From contig JASANG010003213.1 in assembly GCA_030248215.1 (NCBI GenBank), forward strand, positions 197,261-261,260: a stretch of DNA of 64,000 bases, written 5' to 3'. Below the pieces are notes generated by a model that worked only from the letters and a program-made list of their open reading frames with translations, searched no databases and had not been told where the DNA came from. The translations under genes and the position numbers were made by a program. The DNA comes from Enoplolaimus lenunculus. Taxonomy: Eukaryota; Nematoda; Enoplea; Enoplida; Thoracostomopsidae. This document shows, piece after piece, positions 1 to 11,600 of the stretch (its first letter is position 1; each line of letters starts with the position of its first letter).

Positions 1-215
1 TTTCCAACCGTAGAAAATTGACACATATATAGCGTACAGTAAAAAATTGCGTTTCATAACTTTGCCAGCTCGCTCCCCCGTCAGAAATTTCTAAATTCGC
101 CGGTATATATATATGTATATATATTTTTATATGTACATTTCCTACAGTGTATATTACAACAACGAGTTTCAGGACACCCCCAACATTTTTACAACTGCAA
201 GTTTTTTCCAAATAC

Positions 216-3200
216 CAAATAGCGGCCGAGGATGTGTTTGCTCGATAACCGGCACTACATGGACGTTGAATCCATAATCGAAGCTAATTGTGCCCATTGC
301 AGTAACCCGGAGCGAATGCTTGGAACCAGCTGCCGTTCGTAGCTGCCAAATGCCGTCATCAGGATCGCTAACATCGACAACAAGAACGTTTTCAAGTTTA
401 AGTACTTCCGTGACGCCGGTCGAAACATCTCGTTCAACACCTAAAAGTAAAACAAATCGATGTAACTCAAATCTCAAATTGTCGATCTTAGTCACTCGCG
501 AGTCGACTCATTTCTGCGATTCGGGAGAATACATCTTATTGGAAACTGAAACTTTGATAGTCACCGGGGCAGCACAAATTGCACTGTCGGCGTACTATTG
601 GTTGAGTCATAGCTTGATGTGTGTATGGTGTTCATTCTACAAAACACAATTTGAACTTCAAAACAAACAATTGGCAAAAAATTTTAACGCTGTAAAAGCT
701 GGTGGGGCATACAATGGCGAGCCGAAACAGAGGGGGACTGATATTTATTTGGCATCTCCAGAGGGTACCCTCCTGTTGTTCGGTTGGTATTTATTTTTAA
801 TCCGCACTTCGTTACCGATATATTTCAGTCTTGTGTCAATAGCTTGAGCGATAATGCAGGTTATACTTCGGAATGTACTTTCAAAACTAAGTATGCTTTA
901 AAATCTCGAACTCAACTTTGTTTGGTCTTGGCGTCATTTATGCGCTACAATTAGGTTTATTTGACATTTATGAACTCTAATTAGGGTTTAGGGGCTCTAT
1001 CTGCGTACGGGCTCTTATTATAGATACGGATTCCTGTAGATTGGGTCTCAAAATGGGGACCATCCCTCTTTTTATCCCCTCCCCTTTGATTCGGGTCACT
1101 ACAATATGTACCTGAAGGATCTATTAACCGAATGATTGGATTTAAGCCAGACAACGAAACGGTGAACTTAGTCAAATGCGAATCGATTGGAATATTGATG
1201 ACCTGTTCGCCACTCTCAGTCCGATCTAAAGATGCCAGAAAGACTTTTCGGGTTTTCACTGATTCTTCGACAAATGTAAGTACCTGAAAAAATAAAACAA
1301 TAAAAATAAAAAATAAAACATCAAAAATTAAAAATAAAACACCAAAAATTAAAAATAAAACACCAAAAATTAAAAAATAAAACAAGAAAACTTAAAAAAA
1401 TGAAACACGCAAAAACTAAAGTATAAAAATATACGTAATCTAATTTTTGGGGCTTATATGATGCCGATGCCGATACTCACGAAAAGTGTCGATTATTGCA
1501 AGAGTATTTTCACAAACGGAATAACTTATTTGATCTTTAGGATACAAATATGTGGGTCAATTTTACTTTTAGAGCCGTAACTGTAGATTAAGCATATTAC
1601 TAAGCGTAAGCCTATACAGTGAAAAAAGTGTATTCCTATTAATCCCGAGCCTAAACCTGGGAAATAATCTTTTTAGAGTTCAACCATGAAATGGGACGTC
1701 CCTAAAAGTAACATGGCCTAACCTGGACCGGTGCAGCCACCTCCGTACCTCTATTTGGAAGGACCCCACACCAAAAGAGACCCCCACCCTAACCGGTTGA
1801 AACAAAAACCGCTTAAGTTTTAAAATGCATCGGCGCTTCACCCTGGAATTTGGTGGGAGACCCATCCCCTGCCTGCTCAGGCACTGGGGTTAAAATGTCT
1901 TTGAATGGTAGTGCAGCTGCAGGTCTGCTCACTGAGAATTTAAAATACAAATTGACTACATGTGAACGCAGTTGCACGTCGCTTGAATTGATTGCTAAAT
2001 ATGATGTTTATAAACAATTACTGATGCCAGTTTCGCATGAAACGATTGTAGAATTTTTGGGTTTTTCAGAATAGGATCATCAAATAAGTTCAGTACCGCA
2101 CTGTAAATTTCAGTGAGTTGATTTTAATCCAGAATGAGTTGAATCACTCAGTCTGAGTTAGGGTTATCAGAACTCAGAAGTTTGAGTTGATTCAATTCAT
2201 TCTGAGTTAATTAATCAACTTTCCCAGAGATAACGAGTGACTTAATGTTTACTAATTAATTCACAAATTACCAACTCGCTAGCTGAATTGATTAATCAAC
2301 TCATTAGAATTTGCAGCGCATACATGATGCTATTTTGAAGTTTCTCGATGCTGTCGTACCTCGTTGACGTGTTGCTTTTCCAAATGAAACACTTGACCGC
2401 TACTGGTTGATGCAATTTTTTCATACGCTCGATAGCCTTCATGCGATCTATTCCCACAATCCCCAGTCATTACGAAAACAACCTGTTTTGGAAATCAAAA
2501 AACGTTCAACGCATCTTTTACATTCTTAACCCTTTCTCGCATGAATATTTTCTATTTCATCTGAGATCTGCAACTTCAAGCTTGGATTCGAACCGTGGAC
2601 TATTGGATTGTATGAAGCGTTTATTATCAAAGAATCCATACGAAGTGAAAGGCGCCCCTGTCATAAAAAATTGTAGGGTCAAATGGTAAGGTCCCTACCT
2701 TAATACAAATGTTTGCTTTTGTGCAGCTGAAATTGCTAGTTTTTCTCGCTCCTTCGGTCATGCGGATGTTTCCACTTTATACCCTAGGATTTCTGTTAGA
2801 ATACTTTTATGAGAAATTGTAAACTCAGTACATTTACAATTTTTTTGTTTTGTGCCTCAAAAATTGCGTTTGGATTCTCGCTCGCTTCTCTCGCGAGGGT
2901 GTCACAATATATATTGCACGCCCACCCCCTTCGTCAGAAATTTCTGTTTCCGCCATCGTTTACCGACACTGCACTTCTACTGTCATTATGCGCATTTTGA
3001 CGCCACTTCAACATAAAGGTACAACTAAATTTAACTGCTTCTTTTAAAGCCGTATTCGACACACGTTCAAGTTTTTGCAGCGAGAACTTGCAACTGTAAC
3101 AGGAGAAAATTTTTTAACAAACCTTCAAGTGGAAGTTCCACCTATCAAATAGAAAATAGGATTTATCAACAACAACCAATAGGATATCATGTCTCCACTT

Positions 3201-6200
3201 TAAGGTTTGCGACCAATGTATAGAACAGGTCTGTAACAGTAGCATAAGCATATTCCTAAGCTTCAGTCTAAATCTAAGCCTAAGTCTAAGCGTAAAAATG
3301 TGCTTATACCTAAGCCTAAGCATATGCCTAAACCTGAGCAAAAAAATCAGTGTAAAGCTTAGACTTTAACCTGAGCAAAAAAACAGTGTAAAGCTTAGAC
3401 TTTACTCTAGTGTGGTCCCACAGCAAAACGTTCCGCCCCTGATCTTTCCGTGGGCCGAGTTCGCTTCACCTGACTTTGTTTTTCTTGAATTAAATTAAGA
3501 ACGTCGTTAGTTAAACGGTAATCTTTTGAGCAAAAAATCAGTCTAAAGCTTAGACTTTATTCTAGTGTGGTCCCACAGAAAAACGTTCCGCCCCTGATCT
3601 TTACATGGGCCGAGTTCGCTTCACCTGACTTTGTTTTTCTTGAATTAAATTAAGAACGTCGTTAGTTAAACGGTAATCTTTTGAGCAAAAAATCAGTCTA
3701 AAGCTTAGACTTTATTCTAGTGTGGTCCCACAGAAAAACGTTCCGCCCCTGATATTACATGGGCCGAGTTCGCTTCACCTGACTTTGTTTTTCTTGAATT
3801 AAATTAAGAACGTCGTTAGTTAAACGGTAATCTTTTGAGCAAAAAATCAGTCTAAAGCTTAGACTTTATTCTAGTGTGGTCCCACAGAAAAACGTTCCGC
3901 CCCTGATCTTTACATGGGCCGAGTTCGCTTCACCTGACTTTGTTTTTCTTGAATTAAATTGAGAACATCGTTAGTTAAATGGTAATCTTTTGCTCGAGCA
4001 TCGGTGAAAATGTAAATGAACGAAGACGGCAGTGACAACTCGAGAGCCATTTTGACCCCTAAAATGAAACATCAATACATTTCCACACAATGGCACGTAT
4101 TCTCGTATGTGTGTAGTACGTATCACTAGTTGGTGATAGGTCTTGTTACTTTTGAACCAATGAATACTGATTATCAAAAATCAAAGGTTGTAAACGTAAC
4201 AAAACTTTATCGAATAACAAAATTTCATTCGAACAATATTTTTCCATTTTAAGTTTAAGACAGTGCCTAAAAGCTCAAATCGAAGCCGTGAGTTAGTTAA
4301 GCATGTACTTTAACTCGGGTTGGAACTTACATCTGTTCGCACGCTATACAGCCACGGGCCAAGGTATTGCCTTGGGGCTTCCAATGTTCGGCCCATGTAT
4401 AGAACAAAGCCGGAACAGTAGTATAAGCATATTCTTAAGCCTAAGCCTAAGCCTAAGCCAAAGCATAAGCCTAAGCCTAAGCCTAAGCCTAAGCCTAAGC
4501 CTAAGCCTAAGCCTAAGCCTCGGCGTAAAGATGAGCCTATTCCTAAGCCTAAGCATAAGCCTAAGTCTAAGCCTAAGCAAAAAAAATGTCTAAAGCTTAA
4601 ACTGACTCTATTACAGTCCCTCCGGAAAACGATCCGGCCCTGTTCAATACATGGGCCCAGGTCACGTGACCTCATCCTTGAAAATGTTTCAAAATACTAT
4701 TCAACTCCTCTGATTCGAAAGTTTAATAAAAAAATTAAATTGTCGTGTGGTGCCGTTCGTCACCGTACGGTATCGTAAACAAGCAAATCTGTTCACCATA
4801 ACGTACGGTGACGGACAGTGACCGACAACGACTGATGACATTAAATTTTTTAAACAGTACACTGCAAAAAATTGTGAATCAAATTGACTCTTTCCGAAAT
4901 AGGCTTTTCCTGACTATACAAACTGAGTCGAATCTAACCATTTGAAACAACCGCAGAATTTTTAAAATGCGTCTGGTTTCTTGCTCACTTCGCTCGCAAG
5001 TTCGGGGCTCCACGCTGAAGTTTGAGGGGAGCTTTCACTCCTGTTTGCTCCAGCTCTGGCTTACCTCTTGATTCAAAAACGAAAGGGTCGCATACTTTGC
5101 GTCGCAATAAAGCCAAATGCAATTTTAATAATTTGTTAGGTAGGAACATAGATAATTTTTAATTTAAATTTCCCATTCTATGTTATCCAAAATTTTCCGA
5201 CCTCAAAACTTGGAGACGTCAATTCTTCCATCCTTCCACCGGCTGATCCACAATTGAATTAAATTGACTCACCTGAAATAGTCATTTCAGGGCAATCGCC
5301 ACCGCCTTGGACGTACAAATTTGCCAGTTTGCGTTCGAAGTACTGCGTGTCACGTGAGACAACCGGTGGACCAACCTCTGAAACAAGCAGTACACAGTTT
5401 AAGAGCTTCGGGACCTGCAATTTTTACAATCCCAGCCAAAGGTGTGCCATGGACATAGCTGGGATTCAGGATTAAAAGTAACATAAACAAATATTGTTCT
5501 TATGGTCGATCAGTCTCGACTAACATTTATTTTTATTGTAATTTACAAAAATAAATTTGTCAAAGGCATTTTGGGTGGCATGGCTATTTTGCCCTGCTCT
5601 GACTACACCGCTGAATTGTAGACAAAATAATGAATCCCAAACAAAACCACAACCCACCGAGCCAAGGTTTTTTGCAGCAAGAACTTAGATACAATTTGCA
5701 CGTGCAAGTTTTTGACGCAAAGAACTTGCATCTGCTATGTGCACAGATGCAGATTGCAGCAGTAAATTTTGGATACAAAAACTTGCATTTGCAATCTTCA
5801 GTTGCGAGTTGTCACTGTAAAAACTTGCACGTGTGACTAAAGCTTTATGATACGCCGGTCCAACCTTATAGCACCTACAGCTGCGAATGTACATAAATAG
5901 AGCTAAAAGCGGCCCATCGGCGCAACCAGACTGGCTATTGGAGGTCTAGACCCACAAACTATGAACCAGAAAATTGGTTTCGCGACAATTCGTTGCCCGA
6001 CAACTCATCGACCGATAACTTATAATTTAAAATTAGGTGGACTCAAATGTCACATATCACTAAGCCTAAGCCTAAGCCTAAGCCTAAGCCTAAGCGTAAG
6101 AATGAGCATATTCCTAAGCCTAAGCCTAAACTTAAGCCTAATGCTTAGGCTTAGGCTTACTTTTTTCGGTTTCGCTAAGGATCATGGTTAATATTAAATT

Positions 6201-7836
6201 TTAGGTTTACGACACTGTTGGGCGACAAATTGTCGAGCGACGAATTTTTGCGTGTTCCAGAAAATGTATTGCGACTGTTGCAAATGGATTTAACATTAAA
6301 ATGACGCCTTTGGTATTCTAGGATGTCAAACATACCAGGATCATGAAACGGTACCAAAACGTAATTTTCAATCAGTTGTTCGCGTTGTTTCAAAACGGTT
6401 GCAAATATTCGTTTTGCACCTTCTCGAACTTGAACTAAATCATCGTACATTGAACCGGTGACATCGAATACGAATGTCAACGATGACCGTCCCTTGTTGC
6501 TCCGACCAGTGCCGCCTGCGCTGGACGGGGTGGACGCTGAGGAGAATTCCTAAAACAATTTGTTTTAGGAATTTTTTTAGTCACTCAAAAAACTAAAGGA
6601 ATCCGGAAATAATCAGGTTTTTAAGAATTCCTGAAACAATTTGTTTTAAAAATTATCTTAGTTGTTTAATCACTCAAAAGTAAATGAATTGTTAAATATA
6701 AAAAATTAAACAAATTATTTTAGGAATTCTCAAAACCTTGATTATTTAAAAAATTATTTAAGTTTTGAGTGATGAAATAATTACAAAATTTTTTAAACAA
6801 ATTGTTTCAGGAATTCTCAAAACTAGCAGAATAGATATATATTCAAGGTTGTGGGAATTCTTAAAACAGTCTCTTTCACATATTTTGTAATTATTTCATC
6901 AGTCGAACCTTAACGAATTGTTAAACAATCAAGGTTTGACAATTTATAAAACAATTTGTTAAAAATATTCACTCAAAACTAAAGAAATTCTTAAATAATC
7001 ACATGTTAAGTAGACGAATAAAATTTCAAAGGCAATTTGATTTTAGGAATTCTTTATTTTTTAATCCCTAACAGTAAACATTTTAGTAGGTTTCAATATA
7101 TGTGGATGCACAGTAAATTTCAGTAAGTTGATTTTAACTCAGAATGAGTTATATCACTCAATCTGAGTTCTGAACTCAGAATTCTGATTTAATTCAACTC
7201 ATTCTCTGAGTCACTTAATCAACTGGGTGAAAATCAACTCAAACTCAGAGTTAAAATCAACTCAACTCAGATTGAGTTAATGTTTACAAATAATAATTCA
7301 GAAATAACTAACTCGCCCCGTTGAGTTGATTAGTTTTCACTCATTGGAATTTACAGTGTGGTTCCAACTAGTACTTACATAAGATAATCAAGACTGCACT
7401 GTAAATATAAATAAGTTGATTAATCAATTCACCTTGCGAGTTGGTTATTTCTGAATTAATATCAGTAAACATTAACTCAGTCTGAGTTGAGTTGATTCTC
7501 ACTCTGAGTTGAGTTGATTCTCACTCTGAGTTGAGTTGAATCTGGGTGAGTTGATTAATTAACTCAGAATGAAAGGAATCAACTCAAAATTTTGAGTTCT
7601 GATAGTCCTAAATCAGATTGAATGATTTAACTCATTCTGAGTTAAAATCAACTCACTGAAATTTACAGTGTGTAATTCTATGAACTTACCGGAGGTGTAT
7701 AGTACGTTGTAGATTTTGGAATTACTATTCCACTTGTTTCAACCGCATCTGATGAATTACAGTAAGACGGATCAATTATACAATACGAAATGACCACCAG
7801 CAGCTGTAAGATCTTTTCACGAAACTTAGTTATCAT
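216..7836 (-). CDS. Hemicentin-like secreted VWA protein, 5' seven exons (partial)
   Basis: Hemicentins are large secreted basement-membrane proteins that organise cell-matrix and tissue junctions (HIM-4 in C. elegans). Exons read on the minus strand: 7836-7690, 6549-6336, 5377-5273, 4058-3934, 2482-2360, 1283-1112 and 440-216. All have GT/AG borders, and the phases 0,1,1,0,0,1,1 join without a break, giving about 370 residues. Residues 1-26 look like a signal peptide. A low-complexity linker rich in Ser and Gly follows. The VWA domain starts near residue 73 with a MIDAS motif D78-V-T-G-S82 and contains [18 protein letters not shown] and FTDARAKDY (about 173-181), all typical of hemicentin. 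The post-VWA region (VSLSG, IDPSG, GIWQLRT) also matches. The Ig repeats expected downstream lie beyond the left edge, and the last donor is at 215. Intron 4 contains tandem copies of part of exon 4. Family assignment is very likely; exon 1 is a little less certain. Confidence 0.93.
718..1021. repeat. Dispersed repeat R, copy 1
   Basis: A roughly 300-bp repeat beginning near AGAGGGGGACTGATATTTAT, recognisable also at 22200-22560, 23745-23995 and 55685-56075. It lies in hemicentin intron 6. Ends and class are not resolved. Confidence 0.65.
1555..1715. mobile_element. Degenerate family M copy
   Basis: The right end (ACTTTTAGGGACG read on the minus strand, ending near 1715) and the left end at 1560 match the TTACTTTTAAGG-ended subgroup of family M. 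Only a few hexamers remain. It lies in hemicentin intron 5. Confidence 0.5.
2099..2318. mobile_element. Palindromic MITE family A, copy 1
   Basis: Family A elements are about 250 bp and nearly palindromic. They begin CACTGTAAATT and end AATTTACAGTG, and the interior is built from GAGTTGATT and CTGAGTT words, so each can fold into one long hairpin. There is no coding capacity. Target duplications are not clear in any copy, so the superfamily is left open. This copy is in hemicentin intron 5, 41 bp from the exon 5 donor. Confidence 0.8.
3210..3456 (+). mobile_element. TTAGGC-carrying foldback element, copy 1 (family M)
   Basis: Family M has inverted ends close to GGCCCATGTATAGAACAGGG, a stretch of TTAGGC-type hexamers, and an AT-rich segment. 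This copy lies in hemicentin intron 4, about 10 bp inside the donor of exon 4 before duplication. Its hexamers are degenerate. Its right end is the unit amplified in the neighbouring 155-bp array. No transposase is present. Nine-base duplications at two other copies suggest mobilisation by a Mutator-like transposase. Confidence 0.7.
3356..3995. repeat. 155-bp tandem array containing copies of hemicentin exon 4 3' end
   Basis: Four units repeat with a period of 154-155 bp (equivalent points at 3452, 3607, 3761 and 3916). Each unit joins the right end of a TTAGGC-type foldback element to the last 59 nt of hemicentin exon 4 plus its GTGAAG donor. The genuine exon end is the fourth copy (3934-3992); the extra copies are 3470-3528, 3625-3683 and 3779-3837. 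The three extra copies share substitutions that the true exon lacks. This suggests they were amplified from one another after the first duplication. Each stays open in the exon frame for about 19 codons. Confidence 0.9.
4390..4657 (+). mobile_element. TTAGGC-carrying foldback element, copy 2
   Basis: The most regular example: its ends (GGCCCATGTATAGAAC and, inverted, at 4631-4657) flank a nearly perfect run of CCTAAG hexamers from 4433 to 4575. It lies in hemicentin intron 3. The Ser-Leu and Gly-Leu open frames here are products of the hexamer. Confidence 0.8.
4860..4945. mobile_element. MITE family B, truncated copy
   Basis: Family B elements are about 200 bp and palindromic. They begin CACTGCAAAAA, carry GAGTCAAATTGACTC words, and contain CCGAAATAGGC near each end. 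This copy keeps only its left half. Confidence 0.65.
5652..5850. repeat. AACTTGCA-rich dispersed repeat
   Basis: Alternating words such as GCAAGAACTTG, ACTTGCATTTGCA and their complements. Shorter relatives lie at 3066-3100 and at 29972-30085 (STT3 intron 12). Non-coding; class unknown. Confidence 0.6.
6060..6155. repeat. TTAGGC tracts in inverted orientation
   Basis: CCTAAG hexamers (6060-6095 and 6115-6140) meet TTAGGC hexamers in the opposite direction (6141-6157), forming a short foldback in hemicentin intron 2, just 3' of exon 2. Confidence 0.7.
6549..7060. repeat. Intronic foldback repeat supplying an exon acceptor
   Basis: Intron 1 here is made of repeated AATTC/CAATTTG/TTTTAGG words. 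A 21-bp near-perfect palindrome at 6549-6569 overlaps the hemicentin exon 2 acceptor (AG at 6551-6550). Related words recur near 6630, 6720, 6800 and 6950. Confidence 0.65.
7109..7358. mobile_element. MITE family A, copy 2
   Basis: Lies in hemicentin intron 1. Both ends are present (CACAGTAAATT and AATTTACAGTG). Confidence 0.8.
7397..7670. mobile_element. MITE family A, copy 3
   Basis: Second copy in hemicentin intron 1, 38 bp from copy 2 and ending only 19 bp from the exon 1 donor. It carries an internal duplication of a 20-bp unit near 7490-7540. Confidence 0.85.
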
Positions 7837-7880
7837 ACTACAAGTTCACTTATTTTATTCTGAAGTTAAAAGTTAAACAA
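7837..7880 (-). promoter_or_regulatory. Possible splice acceptor (trans- or cis-) before hemicentin start
   Basis: A pyrimidine-rich tract ending TTTTAACTTCAG (AG at 7861-7860) lies 23 nt upstream of the ATG at 7836. This fits either a spliced-leader acceptor, as nematodes use, or the 3' end of an intron in the 5' UTR. The sequence alone does not decide between them. Confidence 0.35.
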
Positions 7881-8012
7881 GTGAAATCTGTTGCAAAATC
7901 CATTTAGCAACAAAAATTTACCATAGTATTAAACTACATATTGGTGCAGAATCTGTAAGTCTCTCAATCATTTTTTTGCGATACTCAGTGTAAATTCGTG
8001 AGCAGGCCATAC

Positions 8013-8531
8013 GGCCCATGTTACTTTAAGGAGCGTTCAGGTTTCTGATGGGCGTATAAAAGAGTAAGGTTTAGGTTCTAGATTACAATTTTTTGCTTAG
8101 GCTTAGGCTGACCACATTTGGGCCTGTTACTTTAAGGAGCGTCCAAGTTTATGATGGGCGTATAAAAGAGTTAGGTTTAGGTTCTCGATTACATTTTTTG
8201 CTTAGGATTAGGTTTAGGCTGGCCACATTTGGCCCTGTTACTTTAAGGAGCGTCCAGGTTTGTGGTAGACGTATAAAAGAGTAAGCTTTAGATTCTAGAT
8301 TACATTTTTTTGCTTATGCTTAGGCTTAGGCTGGCCACATTAGGCCCTGTTACTTTAAGGAGCGTCCAGGTTTCTGGTGGGCGTATAAAAGAGTAGGTTT
8401 AGATTCTAGATTACATTTCTAATTAGGCTTAGGCTTTAGGCTTAGGAAAACATTTTAGCGACGCTTAAGAATAGGGTTTGGCTTAGGAATACGCTTAACC
8501 TACTATTACGCCCCAAAAAGTAATATTGGCC
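8013..8531. mobile_element. Family M-type element with 111-bp tandem repeats
   Basis: The outer ends GGCCCATGTTACTTT and its inverse (ending 8531) bracket four tandem units of 106-111 bp. Each unit carries TATAAAAG on the plus strand (8055, 8161, 8272 and 8383) and a short TTAGGC tract. It sits 180-700 bp upstream of the hemicentin start codon, with the TATA-like words facing away from that gene. Confidence 0.7.
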
Positions 8532-9546
8532 AAATGGTCCGTGAAACGAAATACTCTTATCCGTCATGCACCGGATTTGATACCAGCATCCGGGCCGCGA
8601 CTACGGAGGGCGAAGGGATCAGGTGTCTGTGAGATAACTCGGGATTCGTTTCTTAAAAACCTTGATTCCTGTGCATTTACACGCGTTTCGTTGTGTATAA
8701 TCGTTTTCCGACACCCTTCTGTTACGATTGCCGGTACCATTAAATTGTAAGCCCCCTGAAATTCTAACATCCGGCCACCGAATGCCGTCAACCCGGAAGT
8801 TTTGTGAAAGATTAGCTTGCAAACTTCCTGTTTATTTATGTATCGTTTTGCTGGGGGGCGATTTTGACATCAATTCCTGTGGTACCCTTTCCAATAATTT
8901 ACTTGATTATTGACATATTTTAACGCAAAATGCTGGGTTTATCTGGTTTGGATATAATTTGCATCAGTGGTGGCGGATTTAAGATTTTCCGCTGGGACAG
9001 GATCCGGCGGCGGATCCAGTTGTAAAGTAGAAATCCAAACTTTTCTGATGGAGAAAATTGTAAGATAAAAACCATATCATTTTATCACAAAAAAAATTTC
9101 TGAAGGTGAACCGGATGCATTTTGTGGTGAAAAGGTTTACAATTTAAAAACGTACTTATTTTAGCAATTTTTTTGAATATTTGAATATTATTGAATCCAC
9201 TTTGCCTATGGAGCAAAATGTCAATCAGAATTGAATAATTCTAAACCTTGCCAAATGATACACCTTTTTCTCTCATTTTCCTCATGCAGGGCCACCACAG
9301 CAGGTAAGCGATCCCCTGCTTAAAAAATTTTTACAGCCCCTAAAGAATTAAAATGAAAATTTTGCCCCCCCTCCCTAAAATTCCTCTTGCCACCTTCAAC
9401 TAATAATTTCTCACTCTGTAGTCAGCCCCAGAAAACTTCTTGGCAAAAATACTGCCTATTATGTTTTATTAATATTAAACGAACTCAGTTATATATTGTG
9501 AGTCAGAAAACACTTGATAATTCCGCAATTTACCACATGTTTTGCT
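8532..9546. other. Intergenic, no gene seen
   Basis: Short open frames near 8530-8910 resemble no known protein. Around 8960-9130 is a partial GCGGATCCAG-type repeat, related to 14650-14935. Confidence 0.5.
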
Positions 9547-9556
9547 AAAAATTTTA

Positions 9557-9780
9557 GCCAATGTTATTTTTAGGGTCATAACAGTTGATTAAGCGTATTT
9601 CTAATCCTAAGCCTAAGCCGAAGCGTTACAAAAGCTTATTCCTAAGCCTAAGCCTAAGCCGAAGCGTTACAAAAGCGTATTCCTAAGCCTAAGCCTAAGC
9701 AAAAAATGTACTCTAGAATGTAAGCCTACTCTTTTACAGTCCCACCACAAACCGGGACGGCCTTAAAAGTAACATGGGCG
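9557..9780 (+). mobile_element. Family M element with 9-bp target duplication
   Basis: Ends GCCAATGTTATTTTTAGGG and, inverted, CCTTAAAAGTAACATGGGC. The interior holds two stretches of CCTAAG hexamers separated by a repeated segment with CGTTACAAAAGC. Flanks AAAATTTTA (9548-9556) and ATAATTTTA (9781-9789) match at 8 of 9 bases. Nine-base duplications are typical of the Mutator superfamily. Confidence 0.75.
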
Positions 9781-10131
9781 ATAATTTTAACACGTGGTCA
9801 GCAATAAATTTATATTTAAAGGTTCGCTTCAATCCACTTTAAATTTTCAGCTAAGCCGGTGTACGCTTTAAAGTTAAATTACTAAAGTTACCACATGTTT
9901 GGTTGAAAATAATCGCGCAACCATTTTAAATAAAACACTGTCGGGCTGAGTCATTGGTCTCGGCAGAGGCCGATCCTAAAAATCAGTTAAAAAAATTTAA
10001 AATATTGCCTGTACGACAGATGTGCAATATTTACCACGCATAATTTGCAAAAGTTGCACGAATTGTGCAAAGCAAGTCTGCAGTGGAAGATATGGCTAAA
10101 AACGCGAGTTAAAGTAAAATTTTTAAACACA

Positions 10132-10387
10132 CACTGTAAATTTTAGTGCGTTGATTTTAACGCAGAATGAGTTGAATCACACAGTCTGAATTAGGACTTT
10201 TAGAACTCCGAATTCTGAGTCAATAAAAGCTCACTCTGATTTAATTATTCAATTCACCTGGACTTAACTGAACTCAGAGCGGGAATCAACTCAACTCCCA
10301 ACGAGTTAATGTTTACTATTACTAACTCAGAAAAAACTAACTTTCCGCCGTCTGAATTGATTAATGAACTCATTGGAATTTACAGTG
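10132..10387. mobile_element. MITE family A, copy 4
   Basis: Complete ends; intergenic. Confidence 0.8.
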
Positions 10388-10564
10388 CAAAATATATCCT
10401 GGTCAACGATTAGGGGCCGTTCATAATAATTTTGTCGACGATGCCACAAAATCTTTTATATAGAACATTGCTATCACAAGGTCCATGTCGTCAGATATAA
10501 TTTCTGTTAAGTTGCTCCCATTACATCTACTCAATGAGAGAAACGGTTAACATATTTAGTGTTA

Positions 10565-10813
10565 CACTATAAATTCCGATGAGCTGAGTAATCAACTCAG
10601 AGACGGAATTGGTTATTTCTAGTTATTTCTAAGTTAATACCAATAAACATTAACTCACTCTGAGCTGATTTAATTTCGGGTGAGTTGATTAATTAACTCA
10701 GAATGAGTTCAATCCACAATTCGGAGTTCTGAATGACCTAATTCCGAGCTCAGACCTCTGAGTGGATTTAACTCATTCTGAGTTAAAATCAACTCTCATT
10801 GAAAATTACAGTG
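10565..10813. mobile_element. MITE family A, copy 5
   Basis: More diverged than copy 4: the left end is CACTATAAATT and the right end is ATTACAGTG. Confidence 0.75.
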
Positions 10814-11389
10814 ATAGCAATCCTATTGAAAAATTATCCGCATCTGAAAGTTTGAGATTTTAATTTAACTTTCACTTTGTTATTCAAAGTCGGCACCTGA
10901 AAAAAATTTTTCCTTTACCTCAAACTCTTCAAAATAAAATCCATGACTAAACAGCAAAACTGTATACAAAACAGTAGGTACCCATTAAACTGACACCTCA
11001 AAATCGAACCTTGTTTGTTTTCGGTTTTACGTCAAAAAATTCAACGATTAAAATTCGTTATCAATAAATATTAATGACTCCAAAAACCGTTTCACTTAGT
11101 CATCTCCGAATATGGTTCGACAGGCAGGGCAGGGTTGAAGGCTCGACCGGAACAAAATAAACATCGAATCTCGTATACGTGTGGGGAAATGATATTTGGC
11201 CAAAAATATAAACTTTCAAAAACAATGACCCACTCAAAATCTGTCCAGTTGCTACAAAATGGTGAACCATAAAATTTGAAAGCGCTCAATGGTCACAAAG
11301 TCTTCCAATAATCGTTGCGACTCTGTTATACGAATTTGAACAAAATATCCCAGTGAGCGATCTTTTGTTTTCGGAACTTTTACAGTTTT

Positions 11390-11600
11390 ACAGTGAATTT
11401 TTAGCAAATTTTCGTTAATTTTTTAGTGAATTTTTGTTAATTTTTAGCGAATTTTTGTTCATTTTTAGCGATTTTTTGTTAATTGTTAGCGAATTATTGT
11501 TAATTTTTAGTGAATTTTTGTTTTGTTAATTTTTTAGCGAATTTTTGTTCAATATTAGCAAATTTTTGTTAATTTTTAGCTAGTTTATGTTCATATTTTA
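11390..11600. repeat. Short-period AT minisatellite
   Basis: About nine imperfect units of roughly 22 bp built on GAATTTTTGTTAATTTTTAG. Non-coding. Confidence 0.75.

Noticed and set aside
290-847. 185-codon plus-strand frame
   Set aside because: Runs antisense across hemicentin exon 7, whose minus-strand protein, splice sites and phases are convincing.
4303-4675. Leu-Ser and Gly-Leu repeat proteins (also at 5961-6191 and 12755-13146)
   Set aside because: They are translations of TTAGGC/CCTAAG hexamers in various frames, without start context or any non-repeat domain.
4740-4855. Additional MITE resembling the GACGG minisatellite element
   Set aside because: Shares CGTCACCGTACGG words and a weak inverted layout, but ends and target duplication could not be defined.
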